Assembly (NCBI GenBank): GCA_016763665.1 | Contig: JAESTI010000122.1 | Location: forward strand, 1 to 6,905 | Direction of reading: 5' to 3' | Length of the DNA: 6,905 nt | Source of the DNA: Bacteroidia bacterium | GTDB taxonomy: Bacteria > Bacteroidota > Bacteroidia > Flavobacteriales > NORP286 | Shown: one piece after another, positions 5,893 to 6,905 of the stretch | Layout of the letters: each line of letters starts with the position of its first letter | Position numbering within the stretch: the stretch's first letter is position 1 | Notes under the pieces: model-generated | Seen by the model: the letters and a program-made list of their open reading frames with translations, nothing else | What the model was told of the DNA's origin: nothing | The model's database searches: none | Made by a program: the position numbers and the translations under genes

Positions 5893-6905
5893 ATGAAGTT
5901 TGATAGAAAAGACTACACAGATGAATTATTGCTTGGACTCTACAAAGCAATAATCAAACCCAGATTGATAGAGGAAAAAATGCTTATTCTTCTCCGTCAG
6001 GGAAGAATTTCTAAATGGTTTTCAGGTATTGGACAAGAGGCAATTGCGGTTGGTTCAACTATGGCATTGCACGAGGATGAATACATTTTGCCATTGCATA
6101 GAAACTTAGGTGTTTTTACTGCAAGAGAGGTTCCTTTATTTAGATTGTTTACCCAGTTCCAAGGTAAGATGAGCGGTTTCTCAAAAGGTAGGGAGCGTTC
6201 TTTTCATTTTGGTTCAAATGAACATCATATAGTTGGAATGATATCGCACTTAGGGCCTCAACTGGCAATAGCAGATGGAATTGCACTGGCACACAAATTA
6301 TCATCAGATAAAAAAGCTACTGTAGTTTTTAGTGGAGAAGGCGGAACCAGTGAAGGAGATTTTCATGAAGCACTTAATGTGGCGGCAGTATGGGATTTGC
6401 CGGTAATATTTATTGTGGAGAATAATGGATATGGGTTATCCACTCCAACCAATGAACAGTTTCGATGTAAGCAAATAATCGATAAGGGCAAAGGATATGG
6501 AATGGAAGCTGTGAAGATTGATGGTAATAATATTTTGGAAGTTTACCATACAGTGAGTTCATTAGCAGAAAAGATCCGAAATAAACCTCAGCCAATATTG
6601 CTGGAATGTATGACCTTTAGAATGCGTGGACATGAGGAGGCTTCCGGGACGAAATATGTGCCCCAAAACTTATTTGATAAATGGGAGAAAAAAGCTCCAG
6701 TTGCCAATTACGAGAATTATATATTAAAAGAAGGGATATTAACTGATAAGGAAATTGCATCATTAAAAGAAGATATAAAAAAAGAAATTAATGATAGTTT
6801 GGAAGAGGCTTACTCGGAAGGTAATGTCTCAGTTGATACAGATAATGAAGTAAGAGACCTGTTTTTTCCTTACAAGCAGGTGGTTGTTGAACCAAAATCA
6901 AACAA
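5893..6905 (+). CDS. 2-oxoacid dehydrogenase E1, alpha part (likely alpha-beta fusion), 3' end missing
   Basis: E1 uses thiamine diphosphate to decarboxylate a 2-oxoacid (pyruvate or a branched-chain 2-oxoacid) and transfers the acyl group to the lipoyl arm of E2; it is cytoplasmic. The frame is open for 337 codons to the window edge. Visible family landmarks are the N-terminal FSGIGQEAIAVG (43-54), LPLHRNLGVF (66-75), HLGPQLAIADGIALA (119-133) and the thiamine diphosphate motif GEG-x26-NN (148-150 to 177-178) followed by GYGLSTP. The active-site loop RMRGHEEASGT (243-253) has the conserved histidine (H247). GEG in place of the commoner GDG is also found in branched-chain E1 alpha. Stand-alone alpha subunits end at about 330-360 aa. 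Here the chain passes through an acidic linker (about 305-325) with no stop, as in the long alpha/beta fused E1 proteins of Bacteroidota, so a beta half probably follows. Substrate cannot be decided from this part. Its partner cofactor enzyme, LipA, is encoded divergently nearby. Confidence 0.95.
   Translation, partial: MKFDRKDYTDELLLGLYKAIIKPRLIEEKMLILLRQGRISKWFSGIGQEAIAVGSTMALHEDEYILPLHRNLGVFTAREVPLFRLFTQFQGKMSGFSKGRERSFHFGSNEHHIVGMISHLGPQLAIADGIALAHKLSSDKKATVVFSGEGGTSEGDFHEALNVAAVWDLPVIFIVENNGYGLSTPTNEQFRCKQIIDKGKGYGMEAVKIDGNNILEVYHTVSSLAEKIRNKPQPILLECMTFRMRGHEEASGTKYVPQNLFDKWEKKAPVANYENYILKEGILTDKEIASLKEDIKKEINDSLEEAYSEGNVSVDTDNEVRDLFFPYKQVVVEPKSN

Noticed and set aside
6410..6595. Minus-strand ORF of 61 aa
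   Set aside because: It lies within the E1 alpha coding sequence, opposite the region just after the thiamine diphosphate motif, and has no signal of its own.

Overview
The window looks like chromosomal DNA of an AT-rich member of the Bacteroidota, most likely Cytophagia-like. Three things point there: a C-terminal type IX secretion (T9SS) sorting domain on an exported beta-propeller protein, a Bacteroidota-type TAnnTTTG promoter element, and start codons mostly preceded by A/T-rich sequence rather than Shine-Dalgarno sites. The exact lineage cannot be fixed from the sequence alone.

Layout. Positions 1-5471 are filled by four genes on the minus strand. In transcription order they are: an uncharacterised secreted, probably outer-membrane, protein of 254 aa (5471-4707); lipoyl synthase LipA (4651-3770); a 957-aa T9SS-exported Asp-box/sortilin-like beta-propeller protein (3752-879); and a second, paralogous propeller protein (845 to beyond position 1), cut by the window edge. 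The gaps are 55, 17 and 33 bp, so at least the last three genes could share a transcript. A 421-bp divergent intergenic region (5472-5892) holds one plausible 47-aa membrane protein with a CxC motif (5793-5650, minus) and little else. At 5893 a plus-strand gene starts with a good promoter and a GAGG ribosome-binding site. It encodes the thiamine-diphosphate (alpha) half of a 2-oxoacid dehydrogenase E1 and runs off the right edge, probably as an alpha-beta fusion.

How the genes relate. LipA makes the lipoyl cofactor carried by the E2 subunits of 2-oxoacid dehydrogenase complexes, and the divergent gene encodes the E1 of such a complex, so the two sides of the intergenic region belong to one metabolic theme. 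The two propeller genes are an old tandem duplication. They share an N-terminal signature, a propeller start and Asp boxes, but differ clearly at the DNA level. Their job is unknown; they are probably exported proteins, and the first carries a cell-surface/secretion tail. I see no mobile element, CRISPR array, tRNA or rRNA. No strong case for a wholly new system emerges. The least-explained items are the 47-aa CxC membrane protein, the 254-aa protein beside lipA and the shared N-terminal signature of the propeller pair.
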